Assembly (NCBI RefSeq): GCF_013299165.1 | Contig: NZ_JAAFKD010000019.1 | Coordinates: 59,533 to 123,532, forward strand | Origin: Microcoleus sp. bin38.metabat.b11b12b14.051 | GTDB lineage: Bacteria > Cyanobacteriota > Cyanobacteriia > Cyanobacteriales > Microcoleaceae | Direction: 5' to 3' | Length of the DNA: 64,000 bases | Shown here: positions 58,101 through 64,000 of the stretch, in pieces | How the letters are laid out: the number at the start of each line of letters is the position of its first letter | Position numbering within the stretch: the stretch's first letter is position 1 | Program-made: the position numbers and the translations under genes | Notes under the pieces: model-generated | The model's input: only the letters and a program-made list of their open reading frames with translations | Databases searched by the model: none | Told to the model about the DNA's origin: nothing

Positions 58101-59072
58101 TGTTCCGGCTATTTTAACAGGAATTAAACCGTAATTACCTGTCAGACTATCGACTATCAAATTAGTTCCTTGAAAGCGCAATTGACCGCTACCATTTTGA
58201 ACTATCTGTTTCAGCGCTTTGATATTTGCTTGCACTCCGGCAAAACTTGCCGTTCCAGTAATTCCCGATAATTTATTATCTCGAACTTGCACCGTTAAAT
58301 TGCTATTTAGCAGACCTTTTTGTAGAGAAATATCTGGAATTTTCAGCAACCGGGCGATGTCCGACAAAGGTAAATTTTGCGCTTGCAATAGCACGTTGGT
58401 TTGAGCCGCAGGCAATAGAGAGTCTGCCTTGACTACGAAATTGTCATTGTTCGTAAACTGACCGTTCAGTTCGTAGAGAACGCGCTGATTTTGCTCGCGA
58501 AATAAAGCGCTGCCATTTTTGAGAGTTACGGAAATCGGAGCCGCAGTTTTTTGTCCGACGGCGGGACTAGGCACCAAAACTGCGCCGGCATTTTCAACTC
58601 GAATTGCTTCAATTTCTGTTTTAAATAAACCCGCAGGTTTGGGTTCGCGGGTGGGAATATTCACCCAGCGCCCTTGGGCATCCTGTTCGATATAAGCGCT
58701 GGGTTTAACTAAGGTAATATCTAATTTGAGAGTGCGGTTGAACAGCAATGGCAAAAGAGAAAATCTCACTTCCACTGCTTCTGCAGAAGCATAATCTGGA
58801 TCGATCGCAGTAGCAGGTAGAGTCGATCGACCAAACCGCAAACTTATCGGAGAAAATCTCTCCAATCCTCCAATTTTTACCGGCCGCTTCAACGTCTGGC
58901 TGACCTCAGTTTCCACCAAAGGAGCTAACTTTGTCCGCACCCACTCCCGTGCGACGGCTGCCCCCACCAAGGCGACAATGCCCAATCCCGTACCGCTAAG
59001 CAGCAGCAAGCGCCACCAGCGGCGCCCCGGGCGGGGGAGGAGTTGATTTTTGTCATCGTCCGAGTTAGTCAT
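52125..59072 (-). CDS. tamB: TamB-like translocation/assembly module protein
   Basis: A 2315-residue AsmA/TamB-type protein. An inner-membrane anchor (about 20-42) is followed by a very long periplasmic beta-rich region. The C-terminal TamB domain (about 1850-2315) contains GKGQVQIRVGGTLQQPVA and ends in an outer-membrane-type strand, YELRF. Bacterial TamB proteins bridge the envelope and help outer-membrane protein assembly or lipid transport. Residues 700-1000 hold about three near-identical 96-residue repeats, and near 2010-2030 there is a Pro/Ser/Asn-rich linker. Three pieces look like captured spacer DNA (27-bp GC repeat, heptamer-like linkers, 30-bp palindrome). It is much longer than E. 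coli TamB, as usual in cyanobacteria. No tamA/Omp85 gene is adjacent within the window. Confidence 0.92.
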   Translation of the reverse strand: MTNSDDDKNQLLPRPGRRWWRLLLLSGTGLGIVALVGAAVAREWVRTKLAPLVETEVSQTLKRPVKIGGLERFSPISLRFGRSTLPATAIDPDYASAEAVEVRFSLLPLLFNRTLKLDITLVKPSAYIEQDAQGRWVNIPTREPKPAGLFKTEIEAIRVENAGAVLVPSPAVGQKTAAPISVTLKNGSALFREQNQRVLYELNGQFTNNDNFVVKADSLLPAAQTNVLLQAQNLPLSDIARLLKIPDISLQKGLLNSNLTVQVRDNKLSGITGTASFAGVQANIKALKQIVQNGSGQLRFQGTNLIVDSLTGNYGLIPVKIAGTVAAGANFNFDRASFNLITNVQPVAVASIVSAVETELGQKVVLPIAVAGEVKADVKLTGTVAEPVLAGTIASTKPATVDRLQLNNISTNFKLERRTMAQMPTPNSPQPTGQFSTLALNLTDILVVPAAGGKIGGKGEVDITLGSDNSRSGLVFDLQAENVPADALAQIYAVPIPAAVKIGSVSAKAQIFGPLDNIQARVKWQAPQGTFPAAGEIRAGGNSADLQNTVVKIGGAAVNVDAAFKDRQWEAIIKGDRVALKSLQPLIPGLILPPELAGMFTGTAEAAGTLDDLSLNGIYASGKGTLNIADSIVDVSGKLESGRWQASGKTQKVALNRLIDIGLPFLAASNSNRSPAANLNNLQSKIQNLKSLDGQLAGEFKAGGTVDNLTASGINFSTNGKLNLGDSNVNLKAELSDGNWQATAETDRTSVSRLVDLGLPLLDVASAFNPENQQYSNLTSKIPTLKSIDGQISSQLTASGSVDNLNGNSVKASGSGQLNLADSNVNFQGELARGNWQAKLETDRTSISRLVDLSIPILDVASAFNPENKESANLKSKIQNLKSIDGKLSSQFTAAGSVDNLTASSINANGSGQLNLAGSNLNFQGELARGNWQGTAETDRTSIGGLVNLGLPLLDVASAFNPENQQKYSNLRSQIQNLKSLDGEISNQIQAAGSLDKSADIALNSSGQLKIADGTVDFKGKLDSGRWQAVADLDRVILSRLEKTVRDTQLFTLTATLPKGFDGRINGQYQAAGSLDNLTAKGIRASGEGRILVDRLGAIDTVAKLENGNLEALLETNGVTVSNLEQTLKQTGLLTTNLPPEIAGTLDGKIRILGTVDNLTANGITANGDGQIRLANGGGVVNAKASAQSGNWRASIQGDQIALSSFQKAFEAQRQSLQGSGLVSQAQNLPLLRGLFNGNVDLSGPIGAGTGAPPLQSVRAGGSFRISELPFLKQPLEAIFNWDGKRIEVEKAATPGLTASGFVGVELAGKGLPSISNLDLDVKLSNFNLEALPAEQLAFLRPMGLKNDSEKNQPIRGNVDFTGRLTGTLAALSLAGDVEVRNLAVNQVAFDSVLAGKVTASSDKSVDLRLAGASDKIEVALNSSFLPTSFLVKRGDSAASGQTEGETLRVNFSDFPLAALNLSPGKEAGLGPITGTVSGQVNVPGWKMPLNPQTLPANGQITIAQPVIGYIKGDSFQAEFSYANGSASLTNGIFRQGTGQYLISGNVKAGANPEFAGKVNIQQGNLQQVLAALQYFNLGDFARGLKPPVYANAASVQTVGVGEPEAPLIEQLRRLAEIEAILQQQQAIKSAEKLPALSQLQGTFGGEIAVAGSLRTGVQAQFNVKGDNWQWGKYVAEQFSLEGSFQDGILTILPLEIRSGKSAIGFSGQLGQKAQSGQLRIENLPVEELAKLVELPFVDVTGNLNLRANLAGSLENPQATGELSLLEGTLNGEPIKKADSSFSYSNARLNFGGSALVTQTEPIEVQGSLPFGLPFAAVKPDSNQIDFRANLQNEGLAIINVLTPQVAWVSGKGQVQIRVGGTLQQPVAQGIANFENATVRARTFPEPITGLTGAVRFEGDRIRVEGIRGQLSKGEVVAQGVIPLSVPFAAGDVDAANPLTVNLDKLALNLKGLYRGGAVGQVQAAGTALRPQLSGKIELYDGEVFLPSASGGATRLASSPNPTPATEASPNPNPGDSPATSSPNPSPSFEVGLNDLQLNLGRGVRVTSPPILDFKATGALTVNGSLDDIRPAGTIRLTSGAVNLFTTQFKLDKGYPQTATFVPTQGLDPTLDVRLATSVQEVTRFRAPGTSVASEIADEPTNFGSVRSVRIQALVRGKASGLAENLELRSSPSRSSTEIVALLGGSFVQTLGQGDSTLAIANLAGAGLFNNLQSVITNATGLSEFRLFPTRIRGNEVQAGRSGSGAGGGAGSLGIGLEVGADITRNLSASIIRVLSANQPTEFNLRYRLSDKILLRGSTNLQGENRVTAEYELRF
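55031..55060. repeat. Perfect 30-bp palindrome inside the TamB-like gene
   Basis: CATTTTTGAGACCC is followed by its exact complement with no loop, within the codons for AFLRPMGLKND. Perfect palindromes this long are rare in coding DNA. Confidence 0.97.
55307..55333. repeat. 27-bp spacer repeat inside the TamB-like gene
   Basis: Exact inverted copy of 25397-25423 (ubiA/ppx spacer), also present with one mismatch at 52070-52096. Being 27 bp long it preserves the frame and is translated as GAGTGAPPLQ. Confidence 0.95.
56100..57030 (-). repeat. ~288-bp coding repeats with heptamer-like linkers
   Basis: The marker TTTTCGGGATTGAA recurs at about 56182, 56470 and 56757, a 287-288-bp period (96 codons). 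Between units the linkers (SKIQNLKSIDG and variants) are encoded by GATTTTGGATTT-type DNA, the same sequence seen in spacers as tandem AATCTAA heptamers. A fourth, more diverged unit lies toward 57030. Confidence 0.85.
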
Positions 59073-59525
59073 GCGTGTTTCTCAAAGCTTGTGACAATTC
59101 AGGAATTGACGAAATCAGACAGCAGAAGTCCGAGGTTCGAGCGCGCGAGGTTCTGGATGAAGAAGCAATCAACCGCTGATGTTTGTGCAATGGGAGAACG
59201 TCCTAACTGTGTTGGTGGTTGCTATGTAACTTTTGTTGATGCGCTCGATTGTGGCTCCTGCCTTTGGTAGACTCAGAACAGAGGTCGGAAGTGCCGATGC
59301 CAGGAGTGCGTTAGGTTTGGCGATCGCAGATGAAAGCCCCGCAGACGAGGGAACTTCCACTTTCACGCCCGCGGGCGGGACGAAGATTTCAAAAAACCTT
59401 TACCAAACTTAATCTAAAATGCCCAGACATCCTACAACCCAGAGTCAATCGAAAATCTAAAAATCTAAAATCGCCCGATCGCTTCTAAGATAAAAAAACG
59501 GTGGTTAAGAAGGTCTTTAAAACTT
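59073..59525. other. Spacer between divergent tamB-like and DUF3110 genes
   Basis: No gene recognised. AATCTAA heptamers lie at 59450-59471. CGATCGCAGATGAAAGCCC (59321) and a GC-rich CCCGCGGGCGGG palindrome (about 59368) are present. Promoters for both flanking genes are expected here. Confidence 0.5.
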
Positions 59526-59912
59526 ATGCGAGTGTTCGTCTTACTCTTCAATGCCCGCACCGAGAATGAGGGAATTCACACCATTCAACTCGGCGAGCGC
59601 AACAAAGTTCTGATGTTTGAGTCAGAAGACGACGCCACCCGCTTTGGCGTGATGTTGGAAGCTCAGGATTTCCCCGAACCCGCTGTCGAGGCGATCGACG
59701 ACGAAGAAATTAAGGAGTTCTGCGACAGTGTTGATTATGATTGGGAACTGGTGCCGGCTGGCGCGCTAGCGATTCCGCCAGAAGACAATGTAGCACAGAC
59801 TCCGTGGCAAGCAGAGGGGCAGTCGCAACCGGAGTCACAGCCAGAGTCGGATTCTGATGTGTCCCAAGACGAACTCGATTCTATGCGTCGCCGACTCGAA
59901 GGACTTTTGTGA
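59526..59912 (+). CDS. DUF3110 protein
   Basis: A 128-residue protein of a family restricted to oxygenic phototrophs. The conserved start RVFVLLFNARTENEGIHTIQ and MFESEDDATRFGVMLEAQDFP are clear (residues 2-60). A variable acidic Gln/Ser-rich segment (90-115) and a short helical tail, LDSMRRRLEGLL, follow. No enzymatic motif is visible and the function is unknown. A short STRR-rich spacer separates it from murQ on the same strand. Confidence 0.88.
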   Translation: MRVFVLLFNARTENEGIHTIQLGERNKVLMFESEDDATRFGVMLEAQDFPEPAVEAIDDEEIKEFCDSVDYDWELVPAGALAIPPEDNVAQTPWQAEGQSQPESQPESDSDVSQDELDSMRRRLEGLL

Positions 59913-59919
59913 GAGTCAT

Positions 59920-60255
59920 TGGGCATAGGGCATTGGGCATTGGGCATAGGGAATTGGGCATTGGGCATAGGGCATTGGTCATTCATTGGGCATTCATTGG
60001 GCAGCAGTCATTATTCAACTTGACTTGAATTGCATTTATTCGCCTCAAGATTTGAGAAATATCTAAGTTTATCTACGGTTTTCCTCTAAATCAATCATGG
60101 TTAACAGTTAACAGTTAACAGTTAACAGTTAACAGTTAACAGTTGACAACTGCCCAATGCCCAATGCCCTGTTTGGCCAATGCCCAATGCCCAATGCCCT
60201 GTTTGGCCAATGCCCAATGCCCTATGCCCAATGCCCAATGCCCAATGACCACTAA
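59920..60255. repeat. Heptamer arrays CATTGGG, TAACAGT and GCCCAAT
   Basis: The spacer consists of CATTGGG/CATAGGG repeats (59920-60002), a pure run of TAACAGT (about 60103-60146), then inverted CCCAATG repeats with CTGTTTGGCCAATG (60150-60246). The first and third blocks are complementary and could fold into a large hairpin. Confidence 0.9.
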
Positions 60256-60275
60256 CCATTAATAACTGACAAAAA

Positions 60276-61190
60276 ATGAAGAATTTGGAAGAACGGGGGC
60301 ATCTGCTGACGGAACAGGTGAATGCCAACAGCGAGAATTTAGACCAACTTAGCTCGATCGAATTGGTGGACTTGTTCAACCGGGAAGACGCGCAAACCTT
60401 AAGCGCGATCGCCCGTGCCCGCGAACAGTTAGCCCGGGCGATCGACATTGGCGCTGAATCTCTGCGTCAAGGAGGCCGTCTGTTTTACGTCGGTGCGGGT
60501 ACTTCTGGGCGTTTGGGCGTGCTTGATGCCGCCGAGTGTCCCCCCACCTTCTGCACGCCGCCAGAACTCGTACAGGGCATAATTGCCGGGGGTGCGGGGG
60601 CTTTGGTGCGGAGTTCCGAGGATTTGGAAGATCGGGCCCAGGATGGGGCAGAGTCGATCGCCCACCGTCACATTACCAACTTAGATGTGGTTGTCGGAAT
60701 TACGGCTGGGGGCACAACGCCCTTTGTAGCGGGGGCTTTACACGCGGCGCGACAACGGGGGGCGAAAACTGTGTTTATCGCCTGCGTACCCGTGGAACAG
60801 GTGAATTTTGAGGCTGATGTGGATATTCGCTTGTTGGTTGGCCCGGAAATAGTCGCAGGTTCGACGCGCTTGAAAGCTGGTACTGTGACAAAAATGGCTT
60901 TGAATATTCTTTCGACTGGCGTAATGGTGAAGCTGGGGAAGGTTTACGGCAATCGGATGGTTGATGTGGCGGTGACTAATAAGAAATTGCGCGATCGGGC
61001 GGTGCGGATGTTGCAGGATTTGACTGATTTGGGTCGGGATGAAGCGGGTTTTTTGCTAGAAAAAAGCGGCAAGTCTGTTAAGTTGGCTTTGATGATGCAC
61101 TGGACTGGTTTGGAGAGGGAAGAGTGCGATCGAATTTTGGGCGAGTTTCAAGGCAATTTGCGATCGGCTGTAGCATCAATACAATTGTAG
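60276..61190 (+). CDS. murQ: N-acetylmuramic acid 6-phosphate etherase
   Basis: A 304-residue SIS-domain lyase that cleaves the lactyl ether of MurNAc 6-phosphate to GlcNAc 6-phosphate, for peptidoglycan recycling. GGRLFYVGAGTSGRLGVLDA is the sugar-phosphate loop, AAECPPTF holds one catalytic Glu and RSSEDLED the second. GITAGGTTPFVAGALHAA and GSTRLKAGTVTKMALN complete the SIS fold. Length is normal. No MurP transporter or AnmK kinase gene is next to it, so the source of substrate is not shown. Confidence 0.96.
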   Translation: MKNLEERGHLLTEQVNANSENLDQLSSIELVDLFNREDAQTLSAIARAREQLARAIDIGAESLRQGGRLFYVGAGTSGRLGVLDAAECPPTFCTPPELVQGIIAGGAGALVRSSEDLEDRAQDGAESIAHRHITNLDVVVGITAGGTTPFVAGALHAARQRGAKTVFIACVPVEQVNFEADVDIRLLVGPEIVAGSTRLKAGTVTKMALNILSTGVMVKLGKVYGNRMVDVAVTNKKLRDRAVRMLQDLTDLGRDEAGFLLEKSGKSVKLALMMHWTGLEREECDRILGEFQGNLRSAVASIQL

Positions 61191-61204
61191 ATTTTACGTG
61201 AATA

Positions 61205-61326
61205 CGAGAAGACTCGGCGGTTGAAACCGCGTCTACACAAACACTCACGCGCCTCCGCGGGTTGAAGAAGACTCGGCGGTTGAAACCGCGTCTATACAAA
61301 CAAAACTCGCCTCCGCGGGTTGAAGA
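61205..61326. repeat. Two tandem GACTCGGCGGTTGAAACCGCG repeats
   Basis: Two ~59-bp copies (61209 and 61268), each containing CGGTTGAAACCG as a small hairpin and CCTCCGCGGGTTGAAG at the end. They lie just after murQ. Confidence 0.85.
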
Positions 61327-61337
61327 TTCGACGGTAA

Positions 61338-61368
61338 CTGGTTCCCAGGCACTTGACCTGGGAACCAG
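61338..61368. terminator. Bidirectional terminator-like hairpin
   Basis: CTGGTTCCCAGG and CCTGGGAACCAG form a perfect 12-bp stem with a 7-base loop, between the converging murQ and CAP-RTX genes (14 bp from the latter's stop). T-tract support is weak, but position and stability fit. Confidence 0.6.
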
Positions 61369-61382
61369 TAATATTTCGGTTC

Positions 61383-62711
61383 CTAAATTGCAGTCACAAA
61401 AACAGAAGCCGTAAGCTGACTTTGACTGACACCCTGCACGATGCCCAAATAATTGCTACCCGACTTAATTGCCGTAGAAGCGACACTTGCGCCTGCATCC
61501 AACTTCAAACTTACAGCTTCAAAAGTCAAGTTAGCAAATCCGATACCATCAGTCAAACCAATCTTATCGCCGATCGCAAAATCGGTAATCACATCCGCGC
61601 TGACTAAGGTAGCCGTAGCAGACAAACCTCCTGCTAAAACAAACGTATCATTTCCAGCGCCACCGGTCAGAATATCTTGCCCGCGATCGCCCGCTAGCAA
61701 ATCGTCGCCGTTACCCCCGATCAAGATATCGTTTTCCTTCCCGCCCCGGAGAGTATCGTTACCGTCGCCTCCGATTAGTCGATCGTTATCATTGTTGCCG
61801 CTGATAAAATCATTACCAACACCGCCATCAATTGAATCCGAATCTTTGCCACCGGATAAGATATCATCGCCACCTGCGCCGTTAATTGTATCCGCGCCTT
61901 GCATTCCATTAATCGTATCAGCGCCTGCTCCCCCAGTGAGATTGTCTTTGCCGGAAAGGGCAAAAATTGGCAATCCCACAGCACTGGCAGGTATTTGAGT
62001 ATCAGCAGCATCCGATAGGAAATAACTGCCACCGCTGGCTGTATTTTTGGGTGCTGTTGTCGGAGTACCGTCCCCTGTAGCATTCGGTATTGGCGAAGTA
62101 ATGGAGACTAATGTGCTGGGTGTAGGAGTTGGAGTTGGAGTTGGTGCGGGAGTTGGAGTTGGTACGGGTGTAGGTGTGGGAGTTGGTGCGGGATTGACAC
62201 TACCATCAAGCGAAGTAGCAAAAACTTGCGTCCAATAGTGATTGTAATTGACGCTGCCAGTATCGTTGCCTAAGAAATAGTAACCAACACCAATCTCTTT
62301 CAAATTGGGGTTAAGAATGTTCGTGCGGTGGCCGCTGCTGTTCATCCACGATGATACAACTTGTTCCGGTGTAGAAGAACCAGCAGCGATGTTTTCCGCA
62401 GCCGAGCTGTATTTATAGCCTGTTGCAGTAATCCGACTTCCCATTGATGAACCATCTTTTCCGGTATGATCGAAGAAGTCTTGCACCGCCATATTTTGGG
62501 TGTGATTTTGCGCCGCATTCAGCAATTGAGTATTTAACGTTAGGGGAGACAAACTCAATTTGCTGCGTTCTATGTTGGTGAGTTCTAAAACTCTATAAAT
62601 AAAGTTTTGATTGGTTGTAGCTGGTGCAGGTTGTGAAACTTGAGAGGCCGATCGCTCTCCTGTTAAAATGTCCACAGATTGAGCGCCGTCCGTTTGTAGT
62701 TGTTCGAGCAT
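61383..62711 (-). CDS. CAP-domain protein with RTX calcium-binding repeats
   Basis: A 442-residue secreted protein. The CAP/SCP domain (about 38-170) shows LLNAAQNHTQNMA, FFDHTGKDGSSMGSRI, AENIAAG, WMNSSGHRTNILNP and HYWTQVFA, including the His and Glu residues of the family cavity. A Pro-Thr linker of PTPTP repeats (175-200) leads to GGxGxDxLx calcium-binding repeats (about 255-365) and a C-terminal ITDFAIGDKI segment. No signal peptide, so type I secretion is inferred. Function of bacterial CAP domains is mostly unknown; adhesion or lipid binding are suggestions. Confidence 0.92.
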   Translation of the reverse strand: MLEQLQTDGAQSVDILTGERSASQVSQPAPATTNQNFIYRVLELTNIERSKLSLSPLTLNTQLLNAAQNHTQNMAVQDFFDHTGKDGSSMGSRITATGYKYSSAAENIAAGSSTPEQVVSSWMNSSGHRTNILNPNLKEIGVGYYFLGNDTGSVNYNHYWTQVFATSLDGSVNPAPTPTPTPVPTPTPAPTPTPTPTPSTLVSITSPIPNATGDGTPTTAPKNTASGGSYFLSDAADTQIPASAVGLPIFALSGKDNLTGGAGADTINGMQGADTINGAGGDDILSGGKDSDSIDGGVGNDFISGNNDNDRLIGGDGNDTLRGGKENDILIGGNGDDLLAGDRGQDILTGGAGNDTFVLAGGLSATATLVSADVITDFAIGDKIGLTDGIGFANLTFEAVSLKLDAGASVASTAIKSGSNYLGIVQGVSQSQLTASVFVTAI

Positions 62712-63188
62712 GGGGATGATAAATAGTTGTAAGACTTGACGAAAGCTGGTAGATTGCTTACTGTCTTAACGATAGTTTCCCCGATCGCAGGCTGGGCACA
62801 ATTCAATAATTGTGTGAATCCTTGCCACTGTTGTATCTATTTTTATTATAGCTGTTGTCAAAGTGTGGATGTCAAGAGTCTGGCTGTGGTTGTCGAAGTG
62901 AGGAGTGCGATCGCCCGCGGCATCAATACCGCCTAGATTCCCCACCGCCTTAGTTTCACACAGAATAATTACCCACAATCATGTTTTTTAAAGCGATAAA
63001 TTATCCTTTATAAGGATTTTAATCCGTTAATATACGGTATACACTGAGAATTTATAGTTTAATTGCTCGATCGAAATAAGTAAAAACCGATTGTGACAGT
63101 TTATGGCTGAATGTGCGATTGAATTTGAGATTTGAAATTATTGTTGATTAACAAGCTTCACAATTTGTGCGGAGTTTGTTGGCTGGGG
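62712..63188. other. Upstream region of the CAP-RTX gene, no other gene
   Basis: A small perfect hairpin CACAATT-CAAT-AATTGTG lies at 62797-62814, about 90 bp upstream of the start codon, and could be an operator for this gene. Nothing else is recognised. Confidence 0.4.
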
Positions 63189-64000
63189 GCGAGAAACCCG
63201 GTTTCTACGAGTTTTGGGATTGGTAACGAGAAATCTACGAAGAAACCGGGTTTCTGAATTGTGCGCGCGCGCCAACTCGCGGGGGCGAGAAACCCGGTTT
63301 CTACGAGTTTTGCATTTAGTTACAAAAAATCTACGAAGAAACCGGGTTTCTAAATTGTGCGTGCGCGCCAACTCGCGGGGGCGAGAAACCCGGTTTCTAC
63401 GAGTTTTGCATTTAGTTACGAAAAATCTACGAAGAAACCGGGTTTCTAAATTGTGTGCGCGCCAACTCGCGGGGGCGAGAAACCCGGTTTCTACGAGTTT
63501 TGCATTTAGTTACCAGAAATCTACGAAGAAACCGGGTTTCTGAAGGTTTCTGAATTGTGCGCGCGCGCCAACTCGCGGGGCCAGAAACCCGGTTTCTACG
63601 AGTTTTGCATTTAGTTACAAAAAATCTACGAAGAAAGCGGGTTTCTGAATTGTGTGTGCGCGCCAACTCGCGGGGGCGAGAAACCCGGTTTCTACGAGTT
63701 TTGCATTTAGTTACCAGAAATCTACGAAGAAACCGGGTTTCTAAATTGTGTGCGCGCCAACTCGCGGGGGCGAGAAACCCGGTTTCTACGAGTTTTGCAT
63801 TTAGTTACGAAAAATCTACGAAGAAACCGGGTTTCTGAAGGTTTCTGAATTGTGCGCGCGCGCCAACTCGCGGGGGCGAGAAACCCGGTTTCTACGAGTT
63901 TTGCATTTAGTTACGAGAAATCTACGAAGAAACCGGGTTTCTGAATTGTGTGTGCGCGCCAACTCGCGGGGGCGAGAAACCCGGTTTCTACGAGTTTTGC
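63189..64000. repeat. Array of paired GAAACCCGGTTTCT repeats, cut by the window end
   Basis: Nine copies of GAGAAACCCGGTTTCTACGAG begin at 63191, 63288, 63383, 63477, 63582, 63678, 63772, 63878 and 63974, spaced 94-106 bp. Each is paired with an inverted GAAACCGGGTTTCT about 40 bp on and separated by GCGCGCGCCAACTCGCGGGG. From 63383 on, spacings recur every three units (295-296 bp) because an 11-bp GAAGGTTTCT insertion comes every third copy. All open frames here are artefacts. Confidence 0.95.

Noticed and set aside
63189..64000. CRISPR-like array
   Set aside because: Intervals between copies are themselves repeated, the units are inverted pairs, and no cas gene is present; it is a hairpin repeat array.
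1..64000. tRNA, rRNA, tmRNA or RNase P RNA genes
   Set aside because: I looked for their conserved arms and found none; a covariance-model scan would settle this.

Overview
The window looks like chromosome of a filamentous, non-heterocystous cyanobacterium of the Microcoleus/Oscillatoria type. The evidence is the dense HIP1-type GCGATCGC sites, plastoquinone-type UbiA, cyanobacteria-restricted families (HpsJ-like, DUF4336, DUF3110), long heptamer repeats in the spacers and several families of hairpin repeats. The genus is an inference; no rRNA or other marker gene is present. I saw no tRNA, rRNA or CRISPR array.

Layout. 0.5-5.7 kb, all on the minus strand: a stressosome module reading rsbR, rsbS, rsbT, an RsbT-SpoIIE phosphatase fusion, and a histidine kinase that itself begins with an RsbT-like ATPase domain. 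5.7-9.5 kb: an RfaE2-type nucleotidyltransferase, a gene-free kilobase holding a strongly base-paired candidate RNA, then an HpsJ-like protein and a family 2 glycosyltransferase. 9.5-17.2 kb: hairpin repeats and two miniature inverted-repeat elements, glgB with a terminator, a GST-like protein, a small lipoprotein, and an FtsL-like protein upstream of ftsI. 17.3-23.4 kb: a nonsense-interrupted small gene and a 1921-residue RTX subtilase with internal repeats. 24.4-30.4 kb: ubiA and ppx (divergent), a REP-associated transposase sitting inside a large array of its presumed REP hairpins, and selO.

30.8-35.3 kb: tandem kinase-TPR paralogues, the upstream one a predicted pseudokinase. 36.0-42.1 kb: mnmE, the darT-darG toxin-antitoxin pair, a double nitroreductase-domain SagB-type protein, a pentapeptide-repeat protein and a small membrane protein. 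42.4-48.7 kb: a truncated Tat-leader ORF, katE (clade 2 catalase), an SDR oxidoreductase and a DUF4336 protein. 49.2-51.8 kb: leuB, a DUF2243 gene broken by one stop codon, a 126-bp inverted-repeat element with a perfect 10-bp target duplication, and an unknown small protein. 52.1-59.1 kb: a 2315-residue TamB-like protein whose coding sequence carries intergenic-type repeats. 59.5-64 kb: a DUF3110 protein, murQ, a CAP-RTX protein and a long array of paired GAAACCCGGTTTCT repeats cut by the window edge.

The genes are a mixture of housekeeping (mnmE, leuB, ftsI, glgB, ubiA, ppx, murQ), stress and signalling (stressosome, katE, two kinase-like proteins) and accessory functions (DarTG, secreted RTX proteins, transposase). 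The most rewarding parts are the stressosome with fused outputs, the pseudokinase-kinase pair, the structured RNA candidate near 6.85-7.2 kb, the REP/transposase cluster, and repeat sequences captured in frame inside the TamB gene.
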